The notes beneath the pieces were generated by a model. That model searched no databases and was not told where the DNA came from. It saw nothing but the letters and a program-made list of their open reading frames with translations. A program made the position numbers and the translations under genes. DNA of 7,416 nt from Sphingomonadales bacterium (GTDB lineage: Bacteria; Pseudomonadota; Alphaproteobacteria; Sphingomonadales; Sphingomonadaceae), in contig JAIVHR010000034.1 of the NCBI GenBank assembly GCA_020200935.1, positions 1 through 7,416 of the forward strand, in the 5' to 3' direction. Position 1 is the stretch's first letter, and the number at the start of each line of letters is the position of its first letter. Below are positions 6,965 to 7,416 of the stretch, piece by piece.

Positions 6965-7042
6965 GGCGATCGTAGCTCAATTGGTTAGAGCACCGGCTTG
7001 TGGTGCCGGGGGTTGCGGGTTCAAGTCCCGTCGGTCGCCCCA
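6965..7042 (+). tRNA. tRNA-His (anticodon GTG) with encoded G-1 and CCA
   Basis: Complete cloverleaf. Acceptor GCGATCG (6966-6972) pairs with CGGTCGC (7032-7038), including one T-G pair. G6965 is the extra G-1 opposite C73 (7039), the identity mark of tRNA-His, and CCA follows at 7040-7042. The D arm is GCTC/GAGC (6975-6978, 6988-6991). The anticodon stem CCGGC/GCCGG encloses TTGTGGT, with GTG at 7000-7002. The T arm is GCGGG-TTCAAGT-CCCGT (7015-7031). It reads histidine codons. Confidence 0.96.
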
Positions 7043-7083
7043 TTATCGAGCGTCCCCGTGTCGCGATCGCGTGAGGATTTCTG

Positions 7084-7416
7084 ATGACCGCAACCTGGGA
7101 TCTGCCCGACTTCGACGATCACGAAGGCGTGCATCTCTTCCGCGATGTCGAGTCGGGGCTGTGCGCGATCATCGCCGTTCATTCGACCGCGCTCGGCCCG
7201 GCGGCCGGCGGCGCCCGCTTCTGGCATTATGACGACAGCACCGGCGCGGTGACCGACGCGCTGCGGCTGTCGCGCGGCATGAGCTACAAGAATGCGATGG
7301 CCGGGCTGCCGCTGGGCGGCGGCAAGGCGGTGATCCTGGCCGATGCCGACAATACCAAGAGCCGGGCGCTGCTCGAGGCCTTCGGCACGGCAGTCGACAG
7401 CCTCGGCGGCCGTTAT
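7084..7416 (+). CDS. Leu/Glu/Phe/Val-type amino-acid dehydrogenase, N-terminal part (cut by window edge)
   Basis: NAD(P)-dependent oxidative deamination of an amino acid to a 2-oxo acid and ammonia. The 111 visible codons form the N-terminal substrate-binding domain. [15 protein letters not shown] (33-47), [20 protein letters not shown] (58-77) and GGGKAVI (78-84) closely follow leucine dehydrogenase. K69 (in MSYKNA) and K81 (in GGGKAV) correspond to the substrate-binding and catalytic lysines (K68 and K80 in Bacillus leucine dehydrogenase). GAGGA (7073-7077), 6 bases before ATG 7084, supports the start. The NAD-binding domain lies beyond the right edge, so substrate specificity cannot be judged; leucine or another branched-chain amino acid is the best guess. 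It starts 41 bases after tRNA-His. Confidence 0.9.
   Translation, partial: MTATWDLPDFDDHEGVHLFRDVESGLCAIIAVHSTALGPAAGGARFWHYDDSTGAVTDALRLSRGMSYKNAMAGLPLGGGKAVILADADNTKSRALLEAFGTAVDSLGGRY

Noticed and set aside
6365..6988. Open frame of 207 codons running through hup and the tRNA-Val gene
   Set aside because: It overlaps hup in another frame, the hup terminator and a complete tRNA, so it is not coding.
7062..7071. 10-bp palindrome CGCGATCGCG before the dehydrogenase gene
   Set aside because: Short self-complementary words rich in CG are common in GC-rich DNA; nothing ties this one to a site.

Overview
The window looks like a high-GC (roughly 60-65%) alphaproteobacterial chromosome, most likely from the Sphingomonadales. 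Three things suggest this. The gene order trigger factor - (clpP) - clpX - lon - hup is the classic proteobacterial proteostasis cluster. The proteins have alphaproteobacterial character. The tRNA-His gene encodes the usual G-1:C73 pair, which the Rhizobiales/Rhodobacterales/Caulobacterales branch has lost but Sphingomonadales, Rhodospirillales and Rickettsiales keep. The genus cannot be told from the sequence alone. All genes found are on the + strand.

Layout: 1-705 is the 3' part of tig (trigger factor), with an unusual 65-residue Lys/Ala-rich tail. The gap at 706-847 holds a perfect 24-bp palindrome and a CtrA-like TTAACCAT box. 848-1834 encodes a family 2 glycosyltransferase with two C-terminal membrane helices, sitting between tig and the clp genes. 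1890-2236 is a clpP gene broken by an internal deletion of about 277 bp plus a frameshift. 2337-3611 is an intact clpX, preceded by a candidate promoter with a perfect palindrome in its spacer. 3738-6146 is an intact lon, preceded by a candidate heat-shock or housekeeping promoter. 6147-6306 holds overlapping hairpins. 6307-6579 is hup (HU), followed by a good intrinsic terminator. 6702-6776 is tRNA-Val(CAC) and 6965-7042 is tRNA-His(GTG). 7084 to the right edge is the 5' part of a leucine/glutamate-type amino-acid dehydrogenase.

How the genes work together: trigger factor folds nascent chains at the ribosome. ClpX and Lon unfold and degrade proteins, and HU compacts DNA. Normally ClpX hands substrates to ClpP made from the gene just upstream. 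Here that gene has lost the catalytic serine region and its reading frame, while ClpX keeps every motif, including the IGF loop that docks on ClpP. Either another clpP exists elsewhere in the genome, ClpX works here only as an unfoldase, or the deletion is an assembly or culture artefact. This is the main anomaly. I did not find evidence of a novel multi-gene system, CRISPR array, phage or insertion sequence.
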